The position numbers and the translations under genes were made by a program. A DNA stretch of 64,000 bases. It comes from Ptiloglossa arizonensis. Its lineage: Eukaryota > Arthropoda > Insecta > Hymenoptera > Colletidae. Below, piece by piece: positions 25,753 to 39,014 of this stretch. The notes under the pieces were generated by a model, which made no database searches, was not told the DNA's origin, and saw nothing but the letters and a program-made list of their open reading frames with translations. Numbering within the stretch: the first letter of the stretch is position 1; every line of letters starts with the position of its first letter. The stretch lies in contig NC_135056.1 in NCBI RefSeq assembly GCF_051014685.1, positions 3,534,001 to 3,598,000 of the forward strand. The letters are read 5' to 3'.

Positions 25753-26168
25753 GTCCGCCCTCCAACCCTTAGATGTATCATTATATTCTATTCTAGTCGT
25801 TGTTGTTTTCAATTCTCCTATCTAAAGAGATCATTTTTATTTTAACCTCGTTTCTGTCTGCATTACTCTCCCCACTTTCTTTCACTGACAACGAGTGATT
25901 GAATCTCATACACATTTCTATCGTCCGATTTTATTTGGATTTTAAACCGATACCAATGGCTGTTTCTCCTTAAAGGAACAATTTTTACTTAATGGATTGA
26001 ACAATGATCGTCGACAAGTATTTTACCGCGAATCAGAAATTAATTTGCATCTTCGCAGCTATCAATTTCAGACGATTTATACTTTTTTAAAGGTAACACG
26101 ATGGCTTAGGTATCGATAGGAATATACACTGCGTTTCATAATATACGGATTCACTTCGGTACTATATA

Positions 26169-27086
26169 GGGGGGGGGGGGGGGGCACAAAAACAATGAAA
26201 ATGGTCCGTGTAAATGTGTTCCCTATCTGACCTTGTTTTCGAGTTATAGTCATTTTTGTATTACAGTAATGCAGGTACACCTGCCTATCTTTATAGAAAG
26301 AACTCCAAATAGGAACCTTTGGACCGAATGCAAGTTTGCAATTGTCATAAATTTCCTTAATTTTTAAATAATTACAAATATTCGTCAGGTTTTTTAACAG
26401 TTCTGTTATATTTGTTGGCAACGTATTTCAATGATAACAATGGGTATGGAATATGCAATTATTTTCAATTGATCTCAAATGCAAAAAATGAATTTCAGTT
26501 CGGGAATGAGAGGCCCAGACAATAGATCCTGTATGACCTATTTGTTAAAAAATTGCTCGTTTAAGAAGCAAGTCGTTGCTCGTAAACCGCAAACGATGTA
26601 CAACACTAAGTTCAAACCTCTTACAACTCAATCGATTACTCAAGAAATTGGCATAAAGTTGACTTGTTAATTTCCTTTTGAGAAACACAGATCCGATTAG
26701 ATTATCAAACATTGTACACAAATAGTATAGTAAAATTGATTTGTTTAGGAGGTGTGAAGGTGTGTGCATCGTGTGAAAATGTGAGCAACTAAAAGTGAAT
26801 AGTAATGAAGAAAATTGCAAAAGATGAGTCATCAGGGTATTGTACTTAATCGTAGTGTGAAAGAATGGAAAAGTTGCAAGAAAAGATTGGGCAAGAGTAG
26901 TTTTTGCGATAAAAAAATTAGCGAGAAAGGCTGTTTGAGATTATGTTTTAAGGTAAAGTTAGAAAATAGATAACGACAGGTAGGCATCAGAAAAGGAGAT
27001 TTCTGAGGGTCTGATCGGTCGGTAAGGGAGGTAAAGGTAATGGTGGAAAGAGTATAAAAGTTGAAAAGACTTGGGGGGGGGGGGGG
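26169..27086 (+). repeat. Two G-homopolymer tracts (G16 and G14)
   Basis: Uninterrupted G runs at 26169-26184 and 27073-27086. They stand out in roughly 70% AT DNA. Counterpart C runs on the same strand lie at 9351-9364, 15554-15568 and 58597-58611. Confidence 0.9.
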
Positions 27087-27650
27087 TACATCAAAGGCAG
27101 AACAAATCGTAAGATTGGTGAAAATGAAGCCAGTGATAAATGACTTTTTAAGTAAAGTCGATAAAGAAACAGGAATTGTTAAAAATGGAGGGGGATAATT
27201 TAAAAGTTGAAAACACAGAAAAAGGTGTAGATACAGTAGGAAAGAAGGTAAGATGGAAGTGACTTCTACAAGGAAACCCTGAAAGTTTTAATCAGATTAG
27301 TTAAAGTCATATGAGACATAAAACACGAAATGTGTAGAAATAATAACAGTATTACAGAGGGGTTAGAGAAATTAGAAAAGAAATTCAATAAAAGAAAAAG
27401 AGACTAGAGAAAATAGAAAGCTTTGTGAAAAAAGGGAAAATAAAAAATAAAAATTACGAAAACAGAAGAAACTATGGAAATATGTATGTAAATAAAGAAC
27501 GGAAAAAGAGACTTAATAGAAACTAAGCATTGAAAAAAAAAAGGTATGATAGTTCAGTGGATTACTGAAAATACTAGACGTGATCAGGAAAGAGAAGAAG
27601 GAAAAGGAAACATCCTGGATGTTATACTAACATATAATAAGATATAATTT
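26740..27650 (+). mobile_element. Purine-rich LINE-like remnant
   Basis: The + strand is strongly A/G-rich and encodes broken Lys/Glu/Arg-rich peptides (such as RLEKIESFVKKGKIKNKNYE), typical of LINE ORF1 coiled coils. Near 27600 it gives GKGNILDVILTYN, resembling the segment after the endonuclease core in LINE ORF2. Many stops and frameshifts are present. Assignment is mainly by composition. Confidence 0.35.
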
Positions 27651-28112
27651 TAAAAAGAACTGCATGTTTATTTAAAAAACCGATTATCGCAACACCGTAA
27701 ACGACGTTTGGACGAGCTTCGTCTTTAATTTGCTTAAGATTCGTTACTAACGATTTTTCAACAAATTTATTCAGTTCTTATATGGTGTTTATACCACTCA
27801 AAATACATATTAGTGAAGAATTGAAAATAAATGACAAAACACTATCGACTCGTGTTTTAATAATGCAATTACTCCGAGATCAGCTCGTATTCGGAACGTC
27901 GTTAGTAGGCACAAATAGACCTAAATTTGTTTAACTCGTTTCTTAAAAAGATCGTACAATATTCCACGGTTAACTTTTTAGTCATAAAAAATGGTTCGAT
28001 TAAATGGTCGCTAATTATTTCTGCTTATACGTTAATGTTAAATGAATGTTAATACCTTGCTTGTGGCATAGCGTAATGGCCCATTGTGAAAATATAATAT
28101 GCACAACGATCT

Positions 28113-29849
28113 TTAACCCTTTGCACTCGAGGACTTTTTCATTCGGGCGAACTAACAACTCGAGACGATTTCGACTATATTAGGCAAGTGCTTTACAGAT
28201 ACTTTAAAATGATCTTATACTCAAACAAACGTATACAAATAATACAATTTTAATAATTAATTTATTTCTACGTTTCACAGAATAAAATCTGTTAGATATT
28301 ACACTCTGTAATTGGTTTTCGTGTGATATTTTACAAAACAATCCCCGAGATGAATCCTCAGTTTGTCAGGGCACGCATTACAATAATTGAAGATTTCACA
28401 TTTATCGTCAGGTTTACTTCGGTCAGAGCAGACCTTGCAACCTCTCTTTATCCCTTACAGAACAACATTGAACTTTTCATTTAATTGGGGTTCATCGATG
28501 TTTGACGTCGACACTCGATCACGAGCCTGACGATAGGTTCCTCTTAATTGCCGAACAAGTGTTTTTAGATAACGCAAATGAGTAAGTGGTCTTTCCTTTC
28601 CTTTCTTTTTCTCTAGTTTATAGAGTGTATATGAATTAATCAAGCAAATTTCCAAGCCCCGAAAGAAATGTTTTTTTAAGAATTTTGGTTTTTTATTTCG
28701 TTTAATAATTCCTTTTCGCTTGTTAGGATCATTGATTTAGTTGAAACTTTGCACGTTTGTAGATTTAGTCATTCGATTCAAGAAAATTTAGCATTATAAG
28801 GGCAACTACTCAATAGTTTTTGAGATATTTATGATTAAAGCTGTATTATTATCTTAACTATAGATTTATTTTATGTAATTACCAAGTACCATTGTGATTT
28901 AGCGTCAATATCCTAAGATTCTACACTATCTGTTATTAATAGTTTTCTTTTCAATCTATTTTTTATTTTGTATTCATTTTTCGTTCATGAAAATATACAA
29001 TTTTAAATAAATTGTAAATACAATTTCTTAATAAAAAGCTTTATTTTCTACGCTTTCTCATACTAGTATATATTTGTTACAAAATAATAGAAATATTATG
29101 CAAGAAGAACGTATTAAACCTTCGTCAACAAAGTCTGAAATATAATGAGAAAACCATTCGTCACAGAATAAATATAAGAAAATATTTACTTATTATTGAT
29201 TACAGTAGTGGTACTTACCGTATAATTAGGGAAAGCATAGATCACATCGACATCTTGCACATTGAATAAGTTGAGTATTATTACACGAACATTTGATTTT
29301 TGTTAATAAATCTTTTGGAAAATAGACTTGGTTAATATTTTCAAAAATTCCTCTCTCCGTGCATAAGTCAACTGCAAACTGACTATACTTCAGCATAGGT
29401 AATTGATACTTACATGAGCGATAGGTTTCGTATTTTCTGTATATAATGATAATTTATATTTTCGTGCTCTCTTTATACTAAATGAAATTGCTATGGAAAA
29501 TTGTTCTTCTTGCATAGTATTCTTATTATTTTGTAACAAATACATACTAGTATGATAAAGTATGGAAAGAAAAGTTTTTTATTAAGAAATTTTATTTACG
29601 ATTTATTTAAAATTATACGTCTTCATGGGCGAAAAATGAATACAAAATAAGAAATAGATCGATAAAATAACTGTTGAGTAGTTGCCCTTATAATACTACA
29701 TTTTCTTGAACCGGATGACTAAATCCATAAATGTGCAAAGTCTCAACTAAATCAATGAAAAATTTGCACTTTCCTTCTTAGTCGTCATCAGGGTTACCGC
29801 ATAAAACGCCAGGGCGCCATATCGGCGCCTCTCGAGCGCAAAGGGTTAA
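28113..29849 (-). mobile_element. piggyBac-like element flanked by TTAA
   Basis: The element 28117-29845 begins CCCTTTGCACTCGAGG and ends with the matching inverted CCTCTCGAGCGCAAAGGG. TTAA lies on both sides (28113-28116, 29846-29849). It carries a transposase C-terminus on the minus strand. Inside, 28735-29112 and 29501-29776 form imperfect inverted repeats, so most of the element can fold back on itself. The left inner arm is about 110 bp longer than the right. Confidence 0.85.
28322..28680 (-). pseudogene. piggyBac transposase C-terminal fragment
   Basis: On the minus strand the frame reads FFRGLEICLINSYTLYK, then THLRYLKTLVRQLRGTYR. After one TAA stop in the same frame it continues with the Cys-rich C-terminal domain: RGCKVCSDRSK, CEIFNYCNACPDK and CFVKYH. 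That pattern (CxxC ... CxxC ... C...H) is the zinc-binding C-terminal domain of piggyBac transposases. The catalytic DDD core is missing; the region where it should lie holds inverted repeats instead. A single stop in about 115 codons suggests a moderately young copy. Confidence 0.85.
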
Positions 29850-31553
29850 TATAATTATCGAATGTAGAAAATTTTAATTGACAAACATAAATCTGAAATA
29901 AATATTGGTACTAAACAGCTCAGTAGAAGGCTAGGTCAGTTGGGCTAATTAGGCTAGGTTAGCTTGTAACGAAATTCATTGAAAAATAAAAATGCCTGTG
30001 ACTCGAAAATAGGACAAACATTCACACGAACTTTTTTCATTGTTCTTGTATACTAAAGTTATGCTTATACTCCTGTATGGCAATCACTCCTTTACACTAT
30101 ACAGATAATTAACGTATAATCGGTTGATTGGATGTACTTAACTATATATTGAATTACAGATTTATTTATACCCGTTATATTATAAACGAATTCCATTCTT
30201 TCTACTAAACTATCTTTACCTGTGTTTTCATTCCATTTTAATAACTATGGTTTCTCGAAATGCAGTAATTCGTATTGATGTAAAATGTATCATTTCAACC
30301 AAGAAGATTGATGCAAAGAGGTTTCATAAATATTATGTTGGTTATATGTATGTACTGTGCAGAGATCATTTATTGGCTGGACACTTGCTAATTGAACGAT
30401 ACAGGGACAAGGAATATATTCCTTTCACTCTACTTAATTCCCACCAAGAAATTCCATTCTTAAGATTTTAGTAGTCCCATTGCATAGTAGTGGGGCCTCG
30501 ATATCTGGGAAGCATATACAAGGCATTACTTTCTTACTGCATTAACGTAGCATTATTCTATTTATATATCTATATTCTATAAAGTAAGAAATTTTTATTT
30601 TCTTTTTATTTAAAAAAATGTAAATAGATGTTTTTTAAACAGGATATTTTCAAAACGGCTCTCCTTTTTTCTAAATATATTGTCATTATTTTTCAAGATC
30701 TTAATAAATAATACAATTATGAGTATACAAATTAAATTTTCTTTCATCTATATATACGTTATTTCTTGAAATCATATTCCTATTGAATGTCAAAAGAGTT
30801 GCTGTCTACATCATGAATGTTTGTGATGTAATCCAGACCTTTAACAATTAGCAAACTCTTCTTAAGAGTTTGAAAAACAGTAGGATAAATAAACGTCACC
30901 TTTAAGATTATCACTTCCTGCAATATTCAGTGCATTAGGTTTTTCAGAACAATTTTTGAGTAAGTATTGAACGATATAATAGAATTTTCAAATTACAATT
31001 TAACATTTCATATTTATTTTTATTTATTAGTTTTTATTATAATATTATAACTAAATCTAGTATAGTTTGAACAAATATTTAAAAAAATATAATTTATTAG
31101 AAACTGCAATTGGCAGCTTGAGTTGAAGATACAAATTCTGAAAACAATGAAGATAATAGGAGTACAACAGATTTGTAGGGTAAGGAAAAATCAAAATTAT
31201 ATTTAATTGTAGTACTATTAGCTTACATACTTACGCCAATGCGTCAAATTTGTCGTTCAGTATTATTTGATCTCATTCTAGCTCAATATATGTATATTTC
31301 GTTACGGGACAGACATGTAGATGTAATCGATTCAGCTAATAAACATAACGTGTGTGACTAGAGTAGGATAGTCTTTTGTTATAGGGGTCAAAACTTTTTC
31401 GAAACTTTGTTGTTGCACGCCCGTAAATTATAATACTTGGTGAGAAATTGATTTATGCCAAATTTCGGTATGATAGAACAAGGGGAATCCGTGACAAATT
31501 TGAGTCAAAATTTTTAAATTTTAACATTTTCGTAATATTTTTGGATACATTTG

Positions 31554-32630
31554 CAATGCAAGAAGTGAAAAATGAAATGCAATAATAAGATGTAAACATC
31601 AGTAGTTATTCTTATTTTCATTTTACCTTTTGTTTCTCACTCGAGTCCAAAGAACTTGTTTATATTCCGCAGCAATCGTGCTCCAATTTCAATATGGCCA
31701 CCATTATTTTACAAATACATTGTGTAGCCTGACTTTTGTGTTGTTACGGATCCTTTGACGAAGACCCGACTTATTTCGTAATTGTACGAAGGCTTCATTT
31801 ATACGGTGTTTCAGTGTACAGTCCTTATTTGAGTACCCAATTTATGTATTAATGCTTTTACCGCAACCCAAAGGAAAAAATCAAGAGATTTCAATCTGGT
31901 GATCATGGAGGCCACAATTTCGGTCCAGGTCTTCGATCTATTCAACGTGATCCGAACATGCGATTTAAAAATAATCCCACCGAAGGATTAAAATATGGGG
32001 GTGCATCATCGCCCTATTCTGCGTAAACCCATTATAGAATAGGCTACCAGCTATTATGTGAATAGGAACGTGCAAGCGCAATTTACTTACTCCTTTACTC
32101 TGCAATACACAGTGTTGGGCAACTTACCACTCGTGGTGGTGAAACATAATGGGTTTACACAAGATAGGGCGATGATGCACCTCCATATTTTAATTCTTCG
32201 GTGGGATTAGTTTTAAATTTTATGTTCGGATCACTTTGAATAGATCGAAGACCTGGACCGAATTTGTGGCCTCCATGATCACCAGATTTAAATCTCTTGA
32301 TTTTTTCCTTTGGGTTGTGGTAAAAGCATTAATACATAAATTGGGTACTCAAATAAGGACTGTACCGGAATTGAAACACCGTATAAATGAAGCCTTCGTA
32401 CAATTACGAAATAAGTCGGGTCTTCGTTAAAGGATCCGTAACAACACAAAAGTCAGGCTACAAATATACTTGTAAAATAATGGTGGCCATATTGAAATTG
32501 GAGCACGATTGCTGCGGAATATAAACAAGTTCTTTGGACTCGAGTAAGAAACAGAAGGTAAAATGAAAATAAAAATAACTACTGATGTTTACATCTTATT
32601 ATTGCATTCCTTTTTTCACTCCTTGTATTA
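31554..32630. mobile_element. Two head-to-head transposase fragments forming a 480-bp-stem hairpin
   Basis: Left arm 31554-32035 and right arm 32146-32630 are near-identical reverse complements around a 110-bp loop (32036-32145). The right arm encodes, on the + strand, FKSLDFFLWVVVKAL and RTVPELKHRINEAFVQLRNK, the C-terminal end of the same insect transposase group (SPDLTPLDFFLWG...) seen at 12 kb. The left arm encodes the mirror copy on the minus strand. Neither is complete. Confidence 0.85.
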
Positions 32631-35600
32631 TATTTGCAGCTATGTGAAGTGATAAACACTAGAAATAAAGGGATAAGATAAATTTTACTACTTTCTAGGG
32701 GGACGGTTAAGTTCCGTCGACTCATGGTTTATTTTGCAAGTTTGTCTCCCTCTATGGGTAGAATACGATACAATCATAAGAAATATTGGCGTTGAAAAAA
32801 ATTATCAAGATCATTTTTACGGGAAGACTTTTTAATAAATCTCCACCAATCTGAAGGTGAAGAATACATCTATGATAATCATGACAAAACCTTTTTTTAC
32901 ATCCTGTACAAGCAGCGTCCAAATCACAATACTATAACTACAAGAGTCAAGAACTATGTTACTTCTTATATTGAAGAAACGTGTTTTTCATTACCGTTCT
33001 TCTTCTCTATTTTAAGCAAAAAAATACAATTCTTGCTACAAAAAGTATTGGGCCTTAGTTCTGTATTTCTGGAATAGCTGCAGATCGTGAATTTACGGGA
33101 TTGCAATAAAAAAAAAAAGAAAGTTGACAAATATGGACCACCCTAAAATAGAAGTGTCGTCGTTACGCATGAGCCAATCAAGTTTTCTAATCAACAAGTC
33201 ATCTCTGCACAGTACATAATTCGTACAATACAGATACCGATATGATGTTAATCTCTCGTTAATTTACTAAAAGTTTCCATTTATATTACATTAAACTGTA
33301 ATTGTTCTTTTTATCAATACCGATGTTGTTATGTTTCCTTTAGAAAAACGATGATCGTTTGAAATCGATAGTTGTGAATACTTTTATGACTAACTGTAAG
33401 TATCTCCTAATATAGTTTCAATAATATGGACAATATTTAGATAGTTCCATCAATGTTTAAGGCATTAAATTTCTGTGAAATATTCTCGTTTGTATGATGG
33501 CAGTATCTTATTTTCTCTGCTACTATATCTACTACAGTATTATACTCATACATTTTAACATATACATTAATAATTTACTTTTTATTTACTTTATATATTT
33601 ATGAAATTTATTATACCACATTAACTTTGCATGCAATACGGTGTCACAATACAAACTAAATTTCTATGAACGCAATATAAAAAGTTAAGTAGTGATTTAT
33701 ATTATTGAAATGCTATTAATGTATATGTAAAATGTCACACTTCATCAGTTTGTTGTAATTATTTTTATGTGTTAAAACAGCTTTAAACGAGCAATCTTAC
33801 ATGAAATCTCTGATATAATAATTTTGAAAAATCGTAATTTATATGACACTAATAATAAACTATCAGAAATAAATAATTGACGCAAGGGTAGCAACAGCGT
33901 ATTTCATAATATTAATATAATGCTGAATTATTTCTTCCTTGTGGTATTCAATTTTATGGTATAGTTAAGTTTGGAGAATTTTATTAAATCGAAACCTGTA
34001 ACGATATAGATATTATTTATAGGAAATCACATTTAATCATTAATAATTTGAAATGGTAATACTTTCATACTTTTTTCAGCTTTAAAAAAATAGACGAGTT
34101 TCATTTATAATACTATATATCGTGCTTCAAATAATTATTTCAAGTTGCTATGTAACAGTTTTTATTTACTAATCCATAAGAAAGGAAAGTATAATAATGA
34201 AGAACAGTTACGAAAATTTAATTTGTAGAAAAACACGTTTTTAGATCTTCTGTTCGTGTTTTAATTAATAAAAAAGAAATTGTTTTGTGTGTGCGTGTGT
34301 ACATATATATGTGTGTATGTTTTTCAATACGAATGCGTTTAAACAGCAGAATAAATGTCGATAAAGCTTTATATTCAATTTTCGTATTTTATATATATAT
34401 ATATATGTATACAAAATACGATATATAATACACACACACACATATATAATCATTCTTTCTTAAAATTTTAAACATGATTTTAATAGATCATAAAGAGTTA
34501 AATTTTACGTACAAAGATTTTGTTCCTTGAAGATACTAATTATATTTCATACAATTCGTATTACGAAATAATCAACTCATTAAGAACAAAATTATATTTA
34601 ATATCGTTTTATCGTGTCGTGTTTGGAATATTCATTAATACATTACTAATGTTCTTTATGCAAAAGTCAGGTGAATTTACTCGTTGCCAGTGGAAATGGG
34701 TGCCATTAAACATAATGACTGAAATAAAGCGTACTTTAATGTATGATACTTTTCATAATATTGCGTGGTACAGTTGATTAGGTGTTCTCAACAAACTCTC
34801 AGGTTTACAGAAGAATTCTTTATTGTTTAGCAGTATTAACATAGTACTGTTTTAAACCTTTCAATACACAAATAATACATGTGGACGTTAGCTCTTTCTT
34901 GTTAAATTTACTTACATCATTTTCAGTGTTTTTTTCTTTCAGTAATTTCTGTTCTATACTTAATCGATCATCTCACCTAATTAATTAATTCTGTTTTCTA
35001 TTTTATTCTACATGCTGCTTCCTCATGATAGGCATTGGTATGTATACATCTATATTACTATTTCGTTTACATAATATGTCTTTCGACTAAAAATTCGCGA
35101 TATATAGAAAAAATTGTTTCCTTTTCATAAATATAAATGTGTGCGTGCGTGCATGTATATTGTTTTATGTATATATATCTTATATATATAAGAAATGTAT
35201 AACATTACAAACAAGGAAACAAAGAGAAATATTTAAACCTAGTGCCTAAAAGTATACATCAAAATGAAGAATAAATTTCATTTTAATATTTTAATATTTT
35301 AATATTTGCTTCTCTATACACAATGTCTCTAAATGAAAAGATACTAGCTTGGAATTCAATAGGAAATGTAATTCTGAGTAAAATAATTCTGATAAACGTA
35401 CATTCGGAATTTTTTTATTTTGCGTGTAATATGGTTAATTCAATTACAGTATAAAAAATGCTTGTATGTAGTTGGAAAACAATTTGAGTAATTTTGAAAA
35501 CCTATGTGTATATAAACAATAAATTTAATTTACATAATACAATTTTCTTTGCCTTTTGCAGACAAAGTATGACGTTCAAAGTTTTTTAATAGTAACTTTT

Positions 35601-36759
35601 TAAAGAAGCTTTTGCGAACGTACAATTACCAGAACTTTTTTAGTCAAGATTGTATTTCCTATCAGATCCTAATCTAGTGTTATTTTAATTGGGGTCATCA
35701 TGCATAGAGTATAGTCTGGACTATAGTAATGTACATATATTGTGGAGCGTAATACGTGATATAGTTGAAAAAGAGACGATTCCTCGTGAAAAAAGTTGAA
35801 GTTGCGAAATAAAATTTTTTTCACAAGACATGGTTTTTGACAAAATCGAATTTGAATGTTCGCAAGACATACATATATTTAACTGTGTCTTGATTAAAAC
35901 GTTTATCTGTAATTTACTATTTCTATTTAAGTTTGTAAATATTAGCAATAACGTAGTTTGTACTCTAGCAGTCTCAACATTTCATTTAATTTTCAGTTTT
36001 CGTCGAGTTATTAAGGTACTATAATAAATTGATTATTGATTAGAACGTTTGTTTAATTGTCACTGTTCGGATAGATAAGTGACTGAAGAGTAAAGTTGAT
36101 TTTATTTTACCGAAACGTTACTAGTTTTTTTTGTTTTAATCATATAAAAGCGGCTCTTGTGACAAATTCAATGGAAAGGTCACACGAAGTAGGAAATGAA
36201 ACAGGAAAGTTGCCGAATTCGAACCACTTCACACATTTTAAATCGTATTTGGTAAATCAAATATGGTTATGAACTAATAAAAAGGAAAATAAAGTGATCA
36301 TTATATATGTCTTTGAGTAATGTAATGCAATTTTTCAAAAACCTTACATAATATTGGAAGAATTTATAAATTGAAAACATATATCCAATCAAAGCAACCG
36401 ATTACCCATATTAGACCAATGATATTCTGTCTTACAAAAAACTTAAAAAAATATTGAAAAATGTAAATGAAAAACGAATCGAACAGAATTAAATACAATA
36501 TTTAGTTTATTAATTTCAAGCTTTTCTTGAAATTTCTCCAGGTGTAATTTATGAAAGTTATTTGAGATAGTTGATTGGATTCTGATCGAAGAAAAAGTAA
36601 TATTGTAGTTATTTTGTGTTTCAAAAATTTGTATCTGTTTTAGTATAAAAACAAATTCTCCATGAAATAAAAATAAATGCATATAACTGGCTGTGGTCCA
36701 AACCAAGCAATTTTGCCAAGTAATTGAAAACACGAGGTCCAACTTTCATTCCAGACTGG

Positions 36760-37400
36760 AATTTTAAAACGATGACATCTCTGTAGTTAAACAAATGTAC
36801 TCTCCGAAGCAGACATGCTCACGGATGGAGTCCGCTACGCGGATTGTCCTTTTTTACGTGTCGTGGCTGAGGTACAAAGAAATCGACAAAGTCGCACGTT
36901 TCCACTTCTATTGGACATTTCCCTCATAAAACAAACGATAATACACGAATTTTTACAGGAGACGTTCGTATTGGGCACGCATCGCATAACTTAGCATCAG
37001 CCGTCGTTATGGTACAGTATGTAGTTTTCCGCTTAAGAATAAAGAATTAGTACCGCCAGTTACCTTTCATAGAAAATCGGTAGAAAATTTTGTCTGATAA
37101 CTGATTCAAACGTACTGTTTGAAAACAACAGTAAATAGGATACCTACAACACCAACCGTGAACGAGAGAGCTGGGTACTTATAACCATTCGTTAATTCTT
37201 GCCATTGCTAGAAGAAAGTCACTAGTTCTGACATCAACCAAGATCACTTCTCTTTCAAGCAGACGTATTGGTTGGTACAGGACCTCGCCACTCTGTCCTG
37301 GAAATGACAAGAATAAATGGCTCTGGTGTATATGCGTTAGGTAGCTGGAAATTCGATCCTGTATGTACCTGAATCGCTTGTGACTGAAACTTCAAACCAA
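36760..37400. other. Unidentified stretch of higher GC
   Basis: Less AT-rich than its surroundings. Reading the minus strand gives short open pieces (for example VLYQPIRLLEREVILVDV) broken by stops. It may be an old insertion or decayed gene. I recognise no family. Confidence 0.2.
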
Positions 37401-37433
37401 ACCCGAACGTACTATTATTCGATTTAATATTCG

Positions 37434-39014
37434 AACACCGTGATATTCGCCTAATTATTGCTCTATATATTTATGTAAAATAGCTTCGTCGAGATCTCTG
37501 GTATGTAATGATTTAAACTACATATTTTAGCTTACAAATATGTAAAATTAATTACTCTATTTTGGATTATTTTGTACATAATGATTTATAAACAAAATTA
37601 GACCCAATTTTGATGTCGAAAAAATATTTTCGAAGTGAGAAATATAAGAAGTAAGATGCACACCTGGTACATCTTACTTCTTATTCGCTTTAAAAGATCA
37701 GGTGGTAGATTTCTCGTGAAAAAATCGCTAGGGAATTTCATCGTTTCTAAACGTATTTGTGCAAATGGATAGGAAAAATAAAAATACATCATTCGACGTC
37801 GGGCAACTTGTGATATATTATCGAAAAAAGAACAATCATATCGAGAAATTGGAAAATTCCTCGGACATCATAAAATGGTATAAAGATGATGATCGCGTTA
37901 AATTCATTCCTCAACAAGGATGACCACGTGTACTTGGTGCTCATGATAAGCAAAAAATGATTCGGAAAAAATTAATCCAGAATCGAGTGTTCCTACTTTA
38001 ACTGCACAATTGTAGAAAAATTTGAAAAAAGATACACGTGAATAACTGTATTGGTTGTAAGGGTATATGTAGTCACACTCGAACGGTTGAAACGGACTTC
38101 TGGATTCTATACAAGTGTATTACAAAATGAATGTTGTGTGTCGACTGAACGAATGTCACAGAATACAGGTTTAAAAGAAGCAGGTTACATTGGATGGGAA
38201 AAAGCCATACATAAACGAAATCAATCGCAAGAACCGTTTAACTTTCGCTAAAGAATTTATTTCTAAAGCAAAATCATGATGGAATGATGCGATCTTTGTG
38301 GATGAGAATCAATTTCATGTTTCTGATACAAAGAAACGCAAAGTTGTAGAAACCGATGGTATGGGGCAGTATTTTAAACGCCGGAGTAGGAGAGTCAATG
38401 TTCATTGATGGAATTTTAGTTAAGTACAAGTACTTAGATATATTAAAATAAAATTTAATAAAAAGTGCAACGAGTATGGATATAGGAGACAGTTGCAAAG
38501 TCTGTCAAGATAATAATCCGAAACATAAGTTGAGAATTGTTCAAGAATTTCTATTTTACAATTGTTCGAAAGTGCTCTAACCTCCACCTTAGTTAACAGA
38601 CTTAAACTCCATAGACAATTTGCAAGACTTATTAGATCGTAGTAAGAATTAAAGTTACGATTAACAGAATTGTGGAAATTTATCGCTGAATATTATTTAG
38701 TTAGAATCATTTTAAACATGCCGACACGTTTAAAGCGTGTTATGAAATAAAAAGAATATCGAACAAAATATTAAAATTATTGCAATTCTGTTCAAATGTA
38801 TTTGTATATAGAGGAATAAATCTTATATATCAAAATTGTGTCCAATTTTGTTTATATTTGATTACATATAACATAATAGAAAGTAAAGTAATTAATTGTA
38901 CATATTTGTGAACTAAAATATATAGTTTAAATTAATAAACACACTAAAAATTTCGAGAAAACTTTTCTAAATAAATACACAGAGCAATAATTATGCAAGT
39001 ACCACGGTGTCCAA
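37434..39014 (+). mobile_element. Tc1-like transposon with about 180-bp terminal inverted repeats
   Basis: The ends 37434-37618 and 38830-39014 are reverse complements over about 180 bp (acaccgtg, taattattgctct, acaaatatgta-aattaattact, aacaaaatt-gac-caattttgat). Long repeats of this kind (IR/DR type) are known in some Tc1 elements. The inside carries a transposase pseudogene on the + strand. A 15-bp perfect stem (37644-37658 with 37670-37684) lies just inside the left end. Confidence 0.85.
37780..38690 (+). pseudogene. Tc1-like transposase pseudogene
   Basis: Pieces in shifting frames match the Tc1 order: an N-terminal helix-turn-helix region (SYREIGKFLG-like), NRKNRLTFAKEFISKAKSWW then FVDENQFHV (first catalytic Asp), VCQDNNPKHKLRIVQEFL (second Asp), and TDLNSIDNLQDLLD, the place of the SPDLNPIENLW motif. 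The third acidic residue is Asp here in place of the usual Glu. Several stops and frameshifts make it inactive. Confidence 0.85.

Noticed and set aside
30247..30471. 74-codon frame starting MVSRNAVIRIDVK
   Set aside because: Has a real ATG but no family match, no splice evidence and ordinary AT-rich codon use.
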